DNA of 64,000 nucleotides from Aeromonas veronii (GTDB taxonomy: Bacteria; Pseudomonadota; Gammaproteobacteria; Enterobacterales; Aeromonadaceae), in contig NZ_CP157875.1 of assembly GCF_040215105.1 (NCBI RefSeq), forward strand, positions 1,169,501 to 1,233,500. The letters run 5' to 3'. The translations under genes and the position numbers were made by a program. Under the pieces are notes generated by a model. It had not been told where the DNA came from. It did no database searches and worked only from the letters and a program-made list of their open reading frames with translations. Positions 27,427 through 38,200 of this stretch are shown one piece after another (within the stretch, counting starts at the first letter, position 1; the number at the start of each line of letters is the position of its first letter).

Positions 27427-28446
27427 TTATTGCTGAACTTCTTGAACGCCGGAGACGCGCACTTCTACACGACGGTCCGGAGCCAGGCAGGAGATCAGCT
27501 CGTTCTTGCCCTTGACGCTGTTGCACTTGGTGCCAGTGACAGGGTTGGCTTCGCCACGACCTTCAACGGCAACCTTGCTGGCAGCCATACCCTTGCTGAC
27601 CAGGAAGTTGGCAACGGTGCGGGCACGAGCTTCGGACAGCTTCTGGTTGTAGGCGTCAGAACCGATACGGTCGGAGTAACCAACAACAACGGCGCTGCCG
27701 TCTTTCGGCTGGAACTCAACGATCTGCTGGTACAGAGCGTTCAGGGCATCCTGACCTTCCGGCTTCAGGGTGTCTTTGCCAAAGGCAAACAGCACGTCGG
27801 AGTTCAGGGCGAAGTTCTTCTCGACAACTTGCGGAGCCGGAGCCGGAGCTTCTTCAACAACCGGAGCCGGAGCCGGCTCTACGTAGGAAGAACGGAACGG
27901 GTGGTATACGGCTTCCAGAGTCGCGATGCTTTGGTTGGCCTTGTAGCTCACGCCACCGGCTTCCAGAGCAGCCACGTCCCACATGTAACGGTAACGAGCT
28001 TGCAGATCCAGAGCGTCGTTGACCTTGTAGGTCACACCGGCGCCAGCCAGCGGGGATACTTTGGTATCGCTGGTGCCCATACCGTCGGTGTGGCCCCAGT
28101 AGGCGCCGCCTTCAGCGAACAGGGAGAAGTCGTTGCCCAGCGGCAGACGAGCGATACCGGACAGGGTGGCACCCTGGCTTTCGTAACGGTTGCCATCGGT
28201 GTTACCACGGCCGGTGTACTGGTAGCCCAGCTCGGAACCGAAGTACTCGTTGAAGTTGTAACCGGTGAATACGTTGACGGCAGTTGCGTCTTCTTCGCCG
28301 TTGGTCACGCCTTCGATCTTGTTCAGACCGTTGAAGTGGGTAGCACCAACACCGGCACCGAAGTAGAAATCATCAGCGGCGTGCGCTGCGGTTGCACCCA
28401 TGGTAGCCATAGCGATGGCAATCAGGGAAGGAGCCATTTTCATCAT
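27427..28446 (-). CDS. OmpA family outer membrane protein (paralogue 3)
   Basis: A 339-residue porin-like protein with signal peptide MMKMAPSLIAIAMATMGATA, barrel (DDFYFGAGVGATHFNGLNK onward), a PAPAPVVEEAPAPAP linker and an OmpA_C domain with YNQKLSEARARTVANFLV. Codons are strongly biased to those expected of an abundant protein (many GGT, GAA, AAC, GTT), more so than in the other two copies. This suggests it is the major OmpA. The leader carries GAGGATAATTTTATG. Confidence 0.94.
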   Translation of the reverse strand: MMKMAPSLIAIAMATMGATAAHAADDFYFGAGVGATHFNGLNKIEGVTNGEEDATAVNVFTGYNFNEYFGSELGYQYTGRGNTDGNRYESQGATLSGIARLPLGNDFSLFAEGGAYWGHTDGMGTSDTKVSPLAGAGVTYKVNDALDLQARYRYMWDVAALEAGGVSYKANQSIATLEAVYHPFRSSYVEPAPAPVVEEAPAPAPQVVEKNFALNSDVLFAFGKDTLKPEGQDALNALYQQIVEFQPKDGSAVVVGYSDRIGSDAYNQKLSEARARTVANFLVSKGMAASKVAVEGRGEANPVTGTKCNSVKGKNELISCLAPDRRVEVRVSGVQEVQQ

Positions 28447-28749
28447 AAAATTATCCTCGTTGAGATGGCACGTATGACGTGCTTCGCACTTTTTAATTTA
28501 TGTAAGCTGCTGGCTCTGCCGACTAACGATGGTTGAATCGGGCAGGGATCCCGGTTCCTTCCAGGAGGCACGCATTTGGGTGCACATGTGAATGGTTCGC
28601 ATTGTCACCAATGAGCGTTCCACTACAAACAGCCGTGTCATTCCGATGACGTGGCGCACTCTAAGCCCATTTCAAAACATGATCAAGCTCACAGATAATC
28701 GATAGGGCAGATTGTGTCGTAGGGATAACTGGCTGTTTATCAGAATTAA
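28447..28749. other. Long leader and promoter region of ompA paralogue 3
   Basis: About 300 bases without a gene. A CRP-like motif CATGA-N6-TCACA occurs at 28678-28693, about 230 bases before the ompA start. The length of the region fits a long, stable ompA leader, but no boundaries can be set. Confidence 0.4.
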
Positions 28750-29343
28750 TTAGTGATCCAAGTAGGCACGGTGCAGTTTCTTTTCAAGCTTCAAATAGGC
28801 CTGAACCCAGCTGTTCTCGGAGGTTGTCCCCAATTCCCTCGCTGCAAATACCGCCAGATAGTCGGCCTCAGTTGCTTCGCACTGCAAGGGTGTGAAACTG
28901 AGCAAAAAATGACGGGCGAGATAGGGGTCGAGGGGCCAGATATTGAGAATGGCCCGTGCCACTGGTTGAATTGCAGCTGAACAGATGAAATGAAAATGTC
29001 CCGCTTCCAGCCAGGCCGTCATCTCGCCAAGAGCCTGTTCGGGGACGATCCCCCCGTCCCCCATCTCGCAGGCGAGTGTCATGCGATGGCCATTGCCAAG
29101 CAGCAGGCTGCCATCTTCTTGCAAGACGCCATCGTGACTGCGCAGGGGCACGGCGGCGGGCTGCTCCAGATACAGGCTGCTCTTGTCTGAGAGGGCCGCC
29201 AATACCGATGCCGCCTCGCTTTGCAAGGAGGCGGGCAGCCAAAAAGCCTCAGCCCGGCTCTGCTGGCCCTGATGGAGTTGGCGAGGCAGGCTGCTGGGGT
29301 CTGAATCGGGGTGGAGACGGGAGATTATACCGGGGAAAACCAT
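28750..29343 (-). CDS. Hypothetical protein (197 residues)
   Basis: The product is about 197 residues, soluble, rich in Leu and Ala, with no signal peptide. I do not recognise a domain. The C-terminal half (WLEAGHFHFICSAAIQPVARAIL, then FLLSFTPLQCEATEADYLAVF) has the even spacing of a folded protein. The codon pattern is that of the neighbours. Start 29343 lies in the only long leader; an internal start is possible. It is a single gene between ompA and an XRE regulator. Confidence 0.6.
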   Translation of the reverse strand: MVFPGIISRLHPDSDPSSLPRQLHQGQQSRAEAFWLPASLQSEAASVLAALSDKSSLYLEQPAAVPLRSHDGVLQEDGSLLLGNGHRMTLACEMGDGGIVPEQALGEMTAWLEAGHFHFICSAAIQPVARAILNIWPLDPYLARHFLLSFTPLQCEATEADYLAVFAARELGTTSENSWVQAYLKLEKKLHRAYLDH

Positions 29344-29601
29344 GCTGATTACTCTTAAAGGGATAACTGGCGGATTATACGGGGGATGACCATGGCAACC
29401 ATAAAGGTTTCTCTTCGAGACTGTTTACCTGAGGCGGCACAGCGATTACCATCCCCGATGTTTGTTAGGGTTGTCGTCGAAAGACGCTGATTAAAGATAG
29501 AGGCTCGACCATAACGAGTCCGTTCAAAACTGATACACTTGACTACGAGTCGTCGCGAAAAATAAAGGTGGAGTCAATCCGCCAAACGGAGTATGGAACA
29601 C

Positions 29602-29868
29602 ATGAATTCAAACATCGTAACTGTTGGCAAGAAGATCCGTCAGATCCGCGAAGCGGTTGGCCTGAGCCGTCCCAAGTTTGCCGATCTGCTGGGTGTCCCC
29701 CCCACCACCCTGAAAAACTATGAACTGGGTTATCGTGAAGTTGGTGGCGCCTTCTTGGTCGCCCTGGCTCACCACCCGGATCTGCACAAGTTCACCCTCT
29801 GGCTGCTGGCCGACAAGAAAGTCGCCGAAATCGGTCAGATCGGTCCGGACGACATTGCCAAGGCTTGA
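29602..29868 (+). CDS. Small XRE-type helix-turn-helix protein
   Basis: An 88-residue protein that is almost entirely one HTH_3 domain: KKIRQIREAVGLSRPKFADLLGVPPTTLKNYELG gives helices one to four. The remaining 45 residues form a short tail. It probably binds DNA as a dimer. GGAG lies ten bases before the ATG at 29602, while the ATG at 29593 sits too close to it. A terminator follows, so it is a stand-alone gene. Its targets are not evident. Confidence 0.8.
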   Translation: MNSNIVTVGKKIRQIREAVGLSRPKFADLLGVPPTTLKNYELGYREVGGAFLVALAHHPDLHKFTLWLLADKKVAEIGQIGPDDIAKA

Positions 29869-29888
29869 GTGATTGAGCCGAGATGAAA

Positions 29889-29917
29889 GTGCCGCCTACG
29901 GGGCGGCATTTTTTTAT
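29889..29917 (+). terminator. Terminator after the XRE gene
   Basis: TGCCGCC / GGCGGCA stem and a run of T. Confidence 0.85.
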
Positions 29918-30066
29918 CCATCATTTTCAATTCTGTATTAATTAAATCCTGTTTACTGTGTTCCAAGTAGTGATTTAAACCAAAACTCCTTGCTCGCTGG
30001 CGCTATTTTCAGAGAATTCCGACTCTTTGAACGGGGCCTTCCCGGGATACATACAGCGAGACGAGC

Positions 30067-31428
30067 ATGAGTCACACCACCCACCAGGCCAGAGATGGCT
30101 TCACCAGTACCTTCGGCGTTCTGGCCGCCACCCTGGGCTCGGCCGTGGGTCTTGGCAACATCTGGAAGTTTCCCTATCTGACTGGCGAGAATGGCGGTGC
30201 GGGTTTCCTGCTGGTCTATGTCATCGCCACCCTGCTGGTGGGACTGCCGGTGATGATCTCCGAGATCATGCTGGGGCGTCAGGCAAAATCCGATGCGGTG
30301 ACGGGGCTCATCAAGCTGGCGCCAAAGGGGCAACCCTGGTGGTTGATTGCGGCCATGGGGGTGACGGCGGCCTTCCTCATCATGTCCTTCTATTCCGAGG
30401 TGGCGGCCTGGGTGTTTGCCTACATCTTCAAGGCGATCGACGGCTCCATCCTCTCCACCGATCCCAAGGTCACCGGGGCGGCCTTCGGGGCACTGATCGC
30501 CAACCCGTTGCAGAGCCTGCTCTGGCAGTGGCTGGTGCTGGCGCTGATGGGGGGCATCTTGCTGATGGGGGTCGCCAAGGGGATAGAAGCGGTAACCAAG
30601 CGGTTGATGCCGGTGCTCTTCATCCTTTTGCTGATCATCGGTCTGCGCAGCCTGACCCTGCCGGGGGCGAGCGAGGGGCTGCGTTTTCTGTTCTCTCCGG
30701 ATTTTTCCAAGATCACCGCCGGCGTAGTCCTCACCGCCATGGGGCTGGCATTTTTCAAGCTCTCCATCGGCATGGGCTGCATGATGACCTATGGCAGCTA
30801 TTTCCGGGACGATCAGCATATCCCGCTGACCACGGTGCGGGTGATGTGCGCGGACTTGTTCGTTTCCATGCTGGCGGGGATCGCCATCTTCCCGGCGGTA
30901 TTCGCCTTTGGTTTCGAGCCCTCGGCCGGACCCTCCCTCTTGTTCATCACCATTCCGGCGGTGTTTGCCAGCATTCCGTTTGGTCACCTGTTCATGGTGC
31001 TCTTCTTCGTGCTCTCCGCCATCGCGGCCACCGGCGCCATGCTCTCCATCCTGGAGGTGCCGGTCTCGGTGCTGTCGGAGCGATTCCACATGAGCCGCAA
31101 GAAGGCGACGCTCATCAACTTGCTGGTACTGGGCGCGGTGGGGTCGACCTGCGCCCTCTCCAACAGCACGTTGGCGGACGTGCAGATCGCCGGCAAAACA
31201 GTCTTCGATCTGTTCGATTACCTCTCCTCCAACGTGCTCATGCCCCTTGGCGGCATACTGCTCTGCCTGTTCGTCGGCTGGGTCTGGGGCTTCGAGCGCA
31301 TGGAGATGGCCCTGACCAACGACGGCCAGCTGGAGATAAGGATCCTCAAACCCCTCTTCTTCATCATCCGTTACGTCTCACCACTGCTGATCCTGGTGGT
31401 GATGCTCAAGGGGCTGGGCCTGTTCTGA
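30067..31428 (+). CDS. Sodium-dependent transporter of the NSS (SNF) family
   Basis: A 453-residue symporter with about eleven to twelve helices. The family opening is clear: GFTSTFGVLAATLGSAVGLGNIWKFPYLTGENGG, holding the sodium and substrate residues of helix 1. Later come the helix-6 region (AFFKLSIGMGCMMTYGSYF) and the helix-8 region. Bacterial relatives (LeuT, TnaT, MhsT) carry amino acids; the substrate here is unknown. It is a single gene between terminators. Confidence 0.92.
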   Translation: MSHTTHQARDGFTSTFGVLAATLGSAVGLGNIWKFPYLTGENGGAGFLLVYVIATLLVGLPVMISEIMLGRQAKSDAVTGLIKLAPKGQPWWLIAAMGVTAAFLIMSFYSEVAAWVFAYIFKAIDGSILSTDPKVTGAAFGALIANPLQSLLWQWLVLALMGGILLMGVAKGIEAVTKRLMPVLFILLLIIGLRSLTLPGASEGLRFLFSPDFSKITAGVVLTAMGLAFFKLSIGMGCMMTYGSYFRDDQHIPLTTVRVMCADLFVSMLAGIAIFPAVFAFGFEPSAGPSLLFITIPAVFASIPFGHLFMVLFFVLSAIAATGAMLSILEVPVSVLSERFHMSRKKATLINLLVLGAVGSTCALSNSTLADVQIAGKTVFDLFDYLSSNVLMPLGGILLCLFVGWVWGFERMEMALTNDGQLEIRILKPLFFIIRYVSPLLILVVMLKGLGLF

Positions 31429-31446
31429 GGCGAGTTGGAGAGATGA

Positions 31447-31476
31447 AAAAAGAGCGCCTGCGGGCGCTCTTTTTCT
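31447..31476. terminator. Bidirectional terminator between the NSS transporter and rssA-like gene
   Basis: AAAAAAGAGCGCC / GGCGCTCTTTTT with a four-base loop serves both convergent genes. Confidence 0.9.
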
Positions 31477-31483
31477 TGGGGGA

Positions 31484-32353
31484 TCAGAGGATCCTGAGGC
31501 GGGAGAGCTCTTCCTTCAACTGTTCCAGATTGCGCTCGACGCAGGCCTCCCCCTCGTTGATGGCATCGCTCGCCCGGTGGAAGTCCATGATGGAGAAGCT
31601 GCCAAGGCGCGGGCAGAGCTGGATCTCCGGGGGGTCACCGGCCATGCGGGCACGGGTGATGCGCTCCTGCATGATGTTGATGGAGCCCGTCATCACGCTC
31701 CACATGCCCGGGGTGCTGGGCTCGCGTTCTCCCCGGTTCAGCCACTGGCTGAGCAAGCCGCCCTGGGCGGGTTCGTCGGAGTCGTCAGCCCAGGGCTGGT
31801 GCATGTCGGCGTTGAGGTTGACGGCGATCACCACCTCGGCCCCCATGGCGCGGGCCAGGGAGATGGGCACCGGGTTGACCACGGCGCCATCCACCAGCCA
31901 CTGATCATCGATGCGGGTAGGGGTGAGCACGCCGGGCATGCCGCAGGAGGCGCGCACGCACTGGCGCAGTGGCCCCTCTTGCAGCCAGATCTCCCGGCCG
32001 GTGTTGAGCTCGGTGGCGACGCAGGCAAAGGGGATGGGCAGGCTCTCGATGGGGGGATCGCCTAAGTGATTGGCGGCGATGCCAAACACCTTGTCACCGC
32101 GAAACAGGCCACCGGAGAGGGCGGGATCGAGCAGCCCCATCACCTGCAAACGGGTGAAGCCGCGGACCCAGCTCTCCAGCTTGTCCAGCTCGCCGGCGGC
32201 ATAGGCGGCGCCCACGAAACTGCCGATGGAGCAGCCCGCCACCAGATCCGGTTTGACGCCGAGCCGCTCCAGCGCCCGTATGATGCCTATGTGTGCCCAG
32301 CCCCGGGCAGCGCCGCTGCCCAGAGCCAGTCCCAGACGGGGTTTTCGTGACAC
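31484..32353 (-). CDS. Patatin-like phospholipase, RssA family
   Basis: A 289-residue patatin. It starts with the oxyanion motif LGLALGSGAARGWAHIG, followed by the nucleophile elbow GCSIG and the catalytic Asp in the DGAVVNPVP motif, forming a Ser-Asp dyad. It matches the RssA/YchK type in length. Such proteins act as lipases or acyl hydrolases on the cytosolic face of the membrane. It follows a diguanylate cyclase gene by 33 bases in the same direction, so the two may be one operon. Confidence 0.9.
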   Translation of the reverse strand: MSRKPRLGLALGSGAARGWAHIGIIRALERLGVKPDLVAGCSIGSFVGAAYAAGELDKLESWVRGFTRLQVMGLLDPALSGGLFRGDKVFGIAANHLGDPPIESLPIPFACVATELNTGREIWLQEGPLRQCVRASCGMPGVLTPTRIDDQWLVDGAVVNPVPISLARAMGAEVVIAVNLNADMHQPWADDSDEPAQGGLLSQWLNRGEREPSTPGMWSVMTGSINIMQERITRARMAGDPPEIQLCPRLGSFSIMDFHRASDAINEGEACVERNLEQLKEELSRLRIL

Positions 32354-32386
32354 AGTGCGTCTCCTTGGATGAATGAAGGCTCCAGC

Positions 32387-34018
32387 TTACTCCTGCTTCT
32401 GCTGGTCGTCATCCTGCCAGGTTTCGCTGCGATTGCGGCCATTGGCTTTGGCGCGGTAGAGGGCGTGATCCGCTCGGCGTATGGATTCGTGCAAGCTGAT
32501 GCCTGCGCGCTGGCGGTGATGGCCGAGGCTGACCGTCACGCTGAGCCCGGTGGCAATCTCCGTCCAGGGGTGATCGGCGATGGCGATCCTGAGCTGCTCC
32601 ACCAGATCTGCGAGGGAGGCGTGTTCGTCGCTCACCAGCAGCAGAAATTCCTCCCCGCCCCAACGGATGAGGGTATTGCCCACGTTCTTCAGGGATTGGG
32701 TGATGCGGACCAGCTGGATCAGCACCTGATCGCCAACCCCGTGGCCAAAGGTGTCGTTGACCCGTTTGAAATGGTCGCAATCAAACATGATGGCCCCCGT
32801 GGTGTGGGCGCCGCTTCGGGCCCATTTCTGCTCGAGAGCTGCGAAGTGGTGGCGATTGAAGGCCCCGGTGAGCGCATCGTGGCGGGAGAGGTATTTCAGA
32901 CGCTGATTGAGGCGCATGGCCCGGAGGCTGGAGAGGGTGGCTATCACCAGGCAGAGCAGGGTGACGAGGGCGGTGACCGACTGGGAGATCAGCGCCTTGA
33001 ACAGGGAGAATGGCGGGATGCGATGGATCAGGACGAGCTGGGTATCGGGAATGGCCTGGGTCAGCTGAAAGGCCCCCTGTTGCCACTGATAGTCGCTGCC
33101 CTGGTCGACATTGAAGCGCAGCGGGGCCTCACCGGGCTGGCTGCGGGCCAGCAGCTGCCCGTGCTGGTTGACCAGAAACGATGTGCCCAGCTGGGGGGCG
33201 GGCTGTTGCAGGGCCTGGTCGAGTTTTTCGAGTAATATATCGATGCTGAGCAGCCCCACCACTTTTTGACCTTTAACGATGGGTTGGGACAGGGTAATCA
33301 TCTGCCCTCGGCCGGCGAAGTCCTGATACGGGCGCGAGAGGCTGACGTGCAACCGCGGCGACTGCTGGATTAGCACATCCTGCCAGAATGGCTTGTCATA
33401 GATGGCCGGATCGAAGTGAAACCGGCTGGAGGGCACCCAGGGATAGAGGTAGATGAAGTTGTCGATGCCGGTGAAGTAGATCCAGGCCACCTCGCCGTCC
33501 AGCAGTTTGCTGGCGGTGGAGAGCAGGGGAGAGAGGCTCAGCGCCAGGTGGAAGAGATCTTCCCGCTCACTACCCGGTGCCGGCAGTGGGCCAAGCCCCG
33601 TCAGGTTGCCGATGAGGGCGGGGGGGAGGTCGGCAGGCACCTGATCGAGGGCTATCTGCCGTGCACCATCGACGCGCAGGGACTGGTAGAGGTGGCGGGA
33701 GAGGATTGACTGGGGGTGGCTGCGCAGACGCTCCTCGGCCTGGCCCCGCATGGATTCCAGAAAGGCCTCCATCTCCTGGAATTGGGATCGCAGTTCGGCG
33801 GCCATGTGGTGGGTATCGCGGCTGTTTACATCGGTGATCTGGTTGAAGGTGTGCAGCAAGGAGAGAACGAGCAGGAGACTGCTCAGGCCCAGCAGCAACC
33901 ACTGCAGACGGTACCTGGCGAAGGCTTGGCTCAATCTGGACATAAACGCACCGGAACTACTGAGTTGTGGCTCATCAGTGTAAGGCACAAAACCCGGCGC
34001 ATCTTTGTTGGATGTCAT
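32387..34018 (-). CDS. Diguanylate cyclase with periplasmic sensor domain
   Basis: A 543-residue protein. A transmembrane helix near residues 38-60 is followed by a periplasmic domain of about 250 residues with Cache-like features (AWIYFTGIDNFIYLYPWVPSS) and a second helix around 330-350. A GGDEF domain closes it: HDALTGAFNRHHF, MFDCDHFKRVNDTFGHGVGD and the active-site WGGEEF. It makes cyclic di-GMP in response to an external signal. The start may be at 33943 (MSRLSQAF) instead; neither has a strong ribosome site. Confidence 0.9.
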   Translation of the reverse strand: MTSNKDAPGFVPYTDEPQLSSSGAFMSRLSQAFARYRLQWLLLGLSSLLLVLSLLHTFNQITDVNSRDTHHMAAELRSQFQEMEAFLESMRGQAEERLRSHPQSILSRHLYQSLRVDGARQIALDQVPADLPPALIGNLTGLGPLPAPGSEREDLFHLALSLSPLLSTASKLLDGEVAWIYFTGIDNFIYLYPWVPSSRFHFDPAIYDKPFWQDVLIQQSPRLHVSLSRPYQDFAGRGQMITLSQPIVKGQKVVGLLSIDILLEKLDQALQQPAPQLGTSFLVNQHGQLLARSQPGEAPLRFNVDQGSDYQWQQGAFQLTQAIPDTQLVLIHRIPPFSLFKALISQSVTALVTLLCLVIATLSSLRAMRLNQRLKYLSRHDALTGAFNRHHFAALEQKWARSGAHTTGAIMFDCDHFKRVNDTFGHGVGDQVLIQLVRITQSLKNVGNTLIRWGGEEFLLLVSDEHASLADLVEQLRIAIADHPWTEIATGLSVTVSLGHHRQRAGISLHESIRRADHALYRAKANGRNRSETWQDDDQQKQE

Positions 34019-34135
34019 TTTGATGGCCGTTAGTCATCGCCGTTACGATTTGTCACATTTCTACATAGTCACGGCATATTCAGGGGGTAACATGGTGCCA
34101 TCATTGATGAAGTATCTCTCTCATTCTCTTAATTC

Positions 34136-35200
34136 ATGGATCGTTTGATGAAAATGCGCATCTGGCTGTGGCTCTTTCCCCTTCTCCTGCTGCTGGCGGC
34201 AGCGGCCTGGTATGCACGGCAACCCGGGCCGGTCAGCGTGCATCAGCCAAAAGCCCTCAGCATCCGCGCCGAGACGGTCAAGCAGAGCTTGGCCGAACCC
34301 TCCATCAAGCTGGTCAGCAAGCTGGCGGCCAACCGCTCCGTGGTGGTGAGCCCCGAGGTGACCGGTCGTATCGTCAATATCGCGGTGCGCTCCGGCCAGC
34401 AGGTCAAGCAGGGGCAGACGCTGATCGCCCTGGATACGGGCAAGCAGGAGGCGGAGCTCGCCGAACAGAGCGCCAGCGTGCGCGACGAGAGCCGCAAGTT
34501 GCGGGACATGCGCAAACTGGTGGCGCGCGGGGCCATCACCACCTCCGAGCTGGAGGGGCAGGAGGCCATCGTCGCCCAGGCCCAAGCCCGGGTCGATGCG
34601 GCCCGCTATGAACTCTCTCTGCGCACCCTGACGGCGCCCTTTGACGGCACCGTCAGCCTCATCGACTTGAGCGAGGGGGCCCTGGTCAACAGCGGCGATG
34701 TCTTGCTGCACCTCGATGAACTGGCCAAGCTTCGCCTCGATCTGGCCGTGCCCGAGCGCTATCTCTCCCTGCTCAAGCCCGGCATGACGGTGACGGCGAC
34801 CAGCTCCGCCTGGCCGGATCAATCCTTCTCCGGCGTGCTGGAAACCCTGGACAGCCGCATCTCCAGCGAGACCCAGAACATCAAGGCCCGAGTCATTCTT
34901 CCCAATGCCAGCGGGCAGTTGCGGCCCGGCATGCTGATGAACGTGGATCTCTCCCTGCCCGCCCAGAAGATGACCCTGATCCCGGCCCAGTCGGTGGAGT
35001 ACGCCGGTGAGCTGCGCTATGTCTATCGCCTGGAGGCGGACGGCCATGTCAAACGCATCCCGGTGGAGCTCGGCGATACCCACGGCGAAGACGTGTGGGT
35101 GATCAAGGGGCTGAGCGTCGGGGATCGCATCGCGGTGGAGGGGCTGGTCAATTTGCGTGACGGTGCCCTGGTGCAGGATCTGGCTGAGGTGAAAGGCTGA
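34136..35200 (+). CDS. RND efflux periplasmic adaptor (membrane fusion protein)
   Basis: A 354-residue HlyD/AcrA-type adaptor. An N-terminal anchor (WLWLFPLLLLLAAAAWY) is followed by a biotinyl-lipoyl half (VVVSPEVTGRIVNIAVRSG), a helical hairpin, the second lipoyl half (APFDGTVSLIDLSEGALVNSG), and beta-barrel regions. It bridges the inner-membrane pump encoded next and an outer membrane channel. Stop and next start overlap by one base (TGATG). No outer membrane factor gene is nearby. Confidence 0.92.
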   Translation: MDRLMKMRIWLWLFPLLLLLAAAAWYARQPGPVSVHQPKALSIRAETVKQSLAEPSIKLVSKLAANRSVVVSPEVTGRIVNIAVRSGQQVKQGQTLIALDTGKQEAELAEQSASVRDESRKLRDMRKLVARGAITTSELEGQEAIVAQAQARVDAARYELSLRTLTAPFDGTVSLIDLSEGALVNSGDVLLHLDELAKLRLDLAVPERYLSLLKPGMTVTATSSAWPDQSFSGVLETLDSRISSETQNIKARVILPNASGQLRPGMLMNVDLSLPAQKMTLIPAQSVEYAGELRYVYRLEADGHVKRIPVELGDTHGEDVWVIKGLSVGDRIAVEGLVNLRDGALVQDLAEVKG

Positions 35201-38200
35201 TGTGGCTCTCCGATATGTCAGTACGCCGCCCCTTGGTGGCGGTGGTCATCAGCGCCCTGCTCACGGTGTTTGGTCTGGTGGCGTTCAGCAAGTTGACGGT
35301 GCGGGAGATGCCGGACGTGCAGACGCCATCCGTCTCCATCACCACCACCTATGACGGGGCCGCCCCCGAGGTCATGGAGAGCCAGGTCACCAAGCCCATC
35401 GAGGATCAGCTCTCCGGCATCAGCGGCATCAAGAACATCAACTCGGTGACCCGCAAGGGGCGCTCCATGATCACCGTGGAGTTCAATCTCGGCTGGAACA
35501 TGCTGGAGGGTACCTCGGATGTGCGCGACGCCATCTCCCGTGCCCGGCCCAAGCTGCCGGATGAGGTGGACGAACCCATGGTCACCAAGGACAACGGCAA
35601 CGGGGACGTGGCCATCTGGCTGAATTTCAGCAGCACCCAGATGGATCGCACCGCCATGACGGATTACGCGAACCGCATGCTGGTGGACTCCCTGAGTCTG
35701 GTGGACGGGGTGAGCGAGGTCTCCCTCTCCGGGGATCTGAGCCAGGTGATGTATGTGCGGCTGCGCCCCGCCGACATGGCGGCCCGTGGCATCACGGTGG
35801 CGGATGTGCAGGATGCCCTCAAGCGGGAGAATATCGAGCTGCCGGGGGGGGAAATTCGCAACAACAGCATGACCATGGCGGTGCAGATTGCCCGGCTCTA
35901 TCACAGTGCCGAGGATTTCCGCTCATTGCCGGTGACAACCGCCAGCAACGGTCAGAGCATCTATCTGGCGGACATCGCCGACGTGGAAGTGGGGGCCAAG
36001 AACGAAGACAGCGCCTATCAGCGCAACGGTCGCGAGAGTCTGGGGATCGGCATCGTCGCCCAGTCCACCGCCAACCCCCTCGCGGTGGCCCAGGGGATCG
36101 AGCGGAAGATGACTGAAATGCAGCGTTTTCTGCCAGAAGGGGCCAGTCTGGAAGTGGATTATGACTCCACCATCTTTATCAAGCAGGCGATCCACGAGGT
36201 GTACGAGACCCTCGCCATCTGCGCCCTGCTGGTGGTGGCCGTGCTCTACCTGTTCCTCGGGCAGGGGCGCACCACCCTGATCCCCGCCATCACGGTGCCG
36301 GTCTCCCTCATCTCCGCCTTCATCGGCGCCTGGTACCTCGGTTTTTCCATCAACCTCATCACCCTGCTGGCGCTCATTCTCGCCATCGGTCTGGTGGTGG
36401 ATGACGCCATCGTGGTGGTGGAGAACATCCATCACCACCTGCAGCGGGGGGAATCCCCCCTGATGGCCGCCTGGCATGGCACCCGGGAAGTGGGCTTCGC
36501 GGTCATCGCCACCACCGCCGTGCTGGTGATGGTGTTCGTGCCCATCGCCTTCATGGATGGCATGGTGGGGCGGCTCTTTACCGAGTTCGCCATCCTGCTA
36601 TCGCTGGCCGTGCTCTTCTCCTCCCTGGTGGCGCTGACCCTGACCCCGGCCATGGGCTCCTGGCTGATGCGCGCCGTAGACAAGCCGAATCCCCTTACCG
36701 CCAGGCTGGACGCGGGCCTCAGCTGGGTGGAGTCGCACTACCGGCGCCTGCTGGGCTGGGTGCTGCGCCGCTCCGTCTGGACGCCGCTGGTGCTGCTGCT
36801 CTGCCTTGGCGGCATCGGCGCCCTGTTTGGCAAGTTGCCGGCGAGCCTGACCCCGACCGAGGACAGGGGGGTGCTCTATGTGTTCGTGAAAGGGGCGGAA
36901 GGCACCAGCATCGAGCGGATGAAGCGCAACATGGAACAGGTCGAAGCCGCCATCATGCCCCTGCTCGGCAAGGGCGTGGTGCAGGCCGTGAGCTTCAGCA
37001 CCCCGGCATTCGGGCGCGGCGGGGATCAGACCGGTCTTGCCATCATCCAGCTCACCGACTGGGCGATGCGGGACGAGACCGCCACCGAGTTCGGCCGCTC
37101 CCTGAGCGGTCGCCTCGCCGGCATTCCGGATGTGATGATCCGCACCTTCCAGCCCGGGTTCCGGGGGGGCTCCACCGCCGCCGTGCAGTTCGTGCTGCAG
37201 GGTTCGGATTACGCAGAAATTTACCAGCAGGGCCTGGCCCTGCAACAGGCGGCGAGCCAGAGCGGCCTGATGCTGGCACCGGATCTCGACTACGCCGAGA
37301 AGACCCCGGAGCTGCAGGTGACCATAGAGCGGGATCGGGCCAGCCAGCTCGGCATCCCGGTCTCCACGGTGGCGAGTTCGCTGCAGGCCCTGCTCGGCGG
37401 GGTCAGCCAGACCACCTATGTGGACAGGGGGGAGGAGTATGACGTCTACCTGCGTGCGAACCAGAACGACTTCAACGGCATCTCCGACATCAGCCGCATC
37501 TATCTGAAGGCGGCGAGCGGCGAGATGGTGAGCCTATCGACGCTGGCCACCATCAAACAGGTGGCGAGCCCCCAGCGCCTGAACCACTACCAGCGCCAGA
37601 AGGCCATCGCCCTCACCGCGGATCTGGCCCCCGGCCACACCCTGGGGGAGGCGCTCGACTTCCTCGATGGCTGGGCCGCCGACCATCTGCCCACCGGCAT
37701 GTCGGTGGACTACGCCGGCGAGTCCAAGGACTATCGCGACAACCAGGGCGAGATGGCGCTGGTGTTTGGCTTAGCCCTGCTGGTGGTCTATCTGGTGCTG
37801 GTGGCGCAGTTCGAGAGCCTGGTGACCCCGACCGTGGTGATGGTGACCGTGCCCCTTGGCATCTTCGGCGGCCTGCTGGGGCTCTGGCTCACCGGGCAGG
37901 AGCTCAGCATCTACAGCCAGATCGGCATGATCATGTTGATCGGCATGGTGACCAAGAACGGCATCCTCATCGTCGAGTTCATCAACCAGTTGCGCCAGCG
38001 GGGGGAGACGTTTGAGGAGGCGATCATCGCAGGCTCGGTGCGCCGTCTGCGCCCCATCCTGATGACTTCGCTCACCGCCATCATCGGCGCCGTGCCCCTG
38101 ATGATCTCCATGGGCGCGGGGTACGAGAGCCGGATGGCCGTGGGGACTGTGGTGTTCTTCGGCTTGTCCCTGGCGACCCTGGTGACCCTGCTGATGGTGC

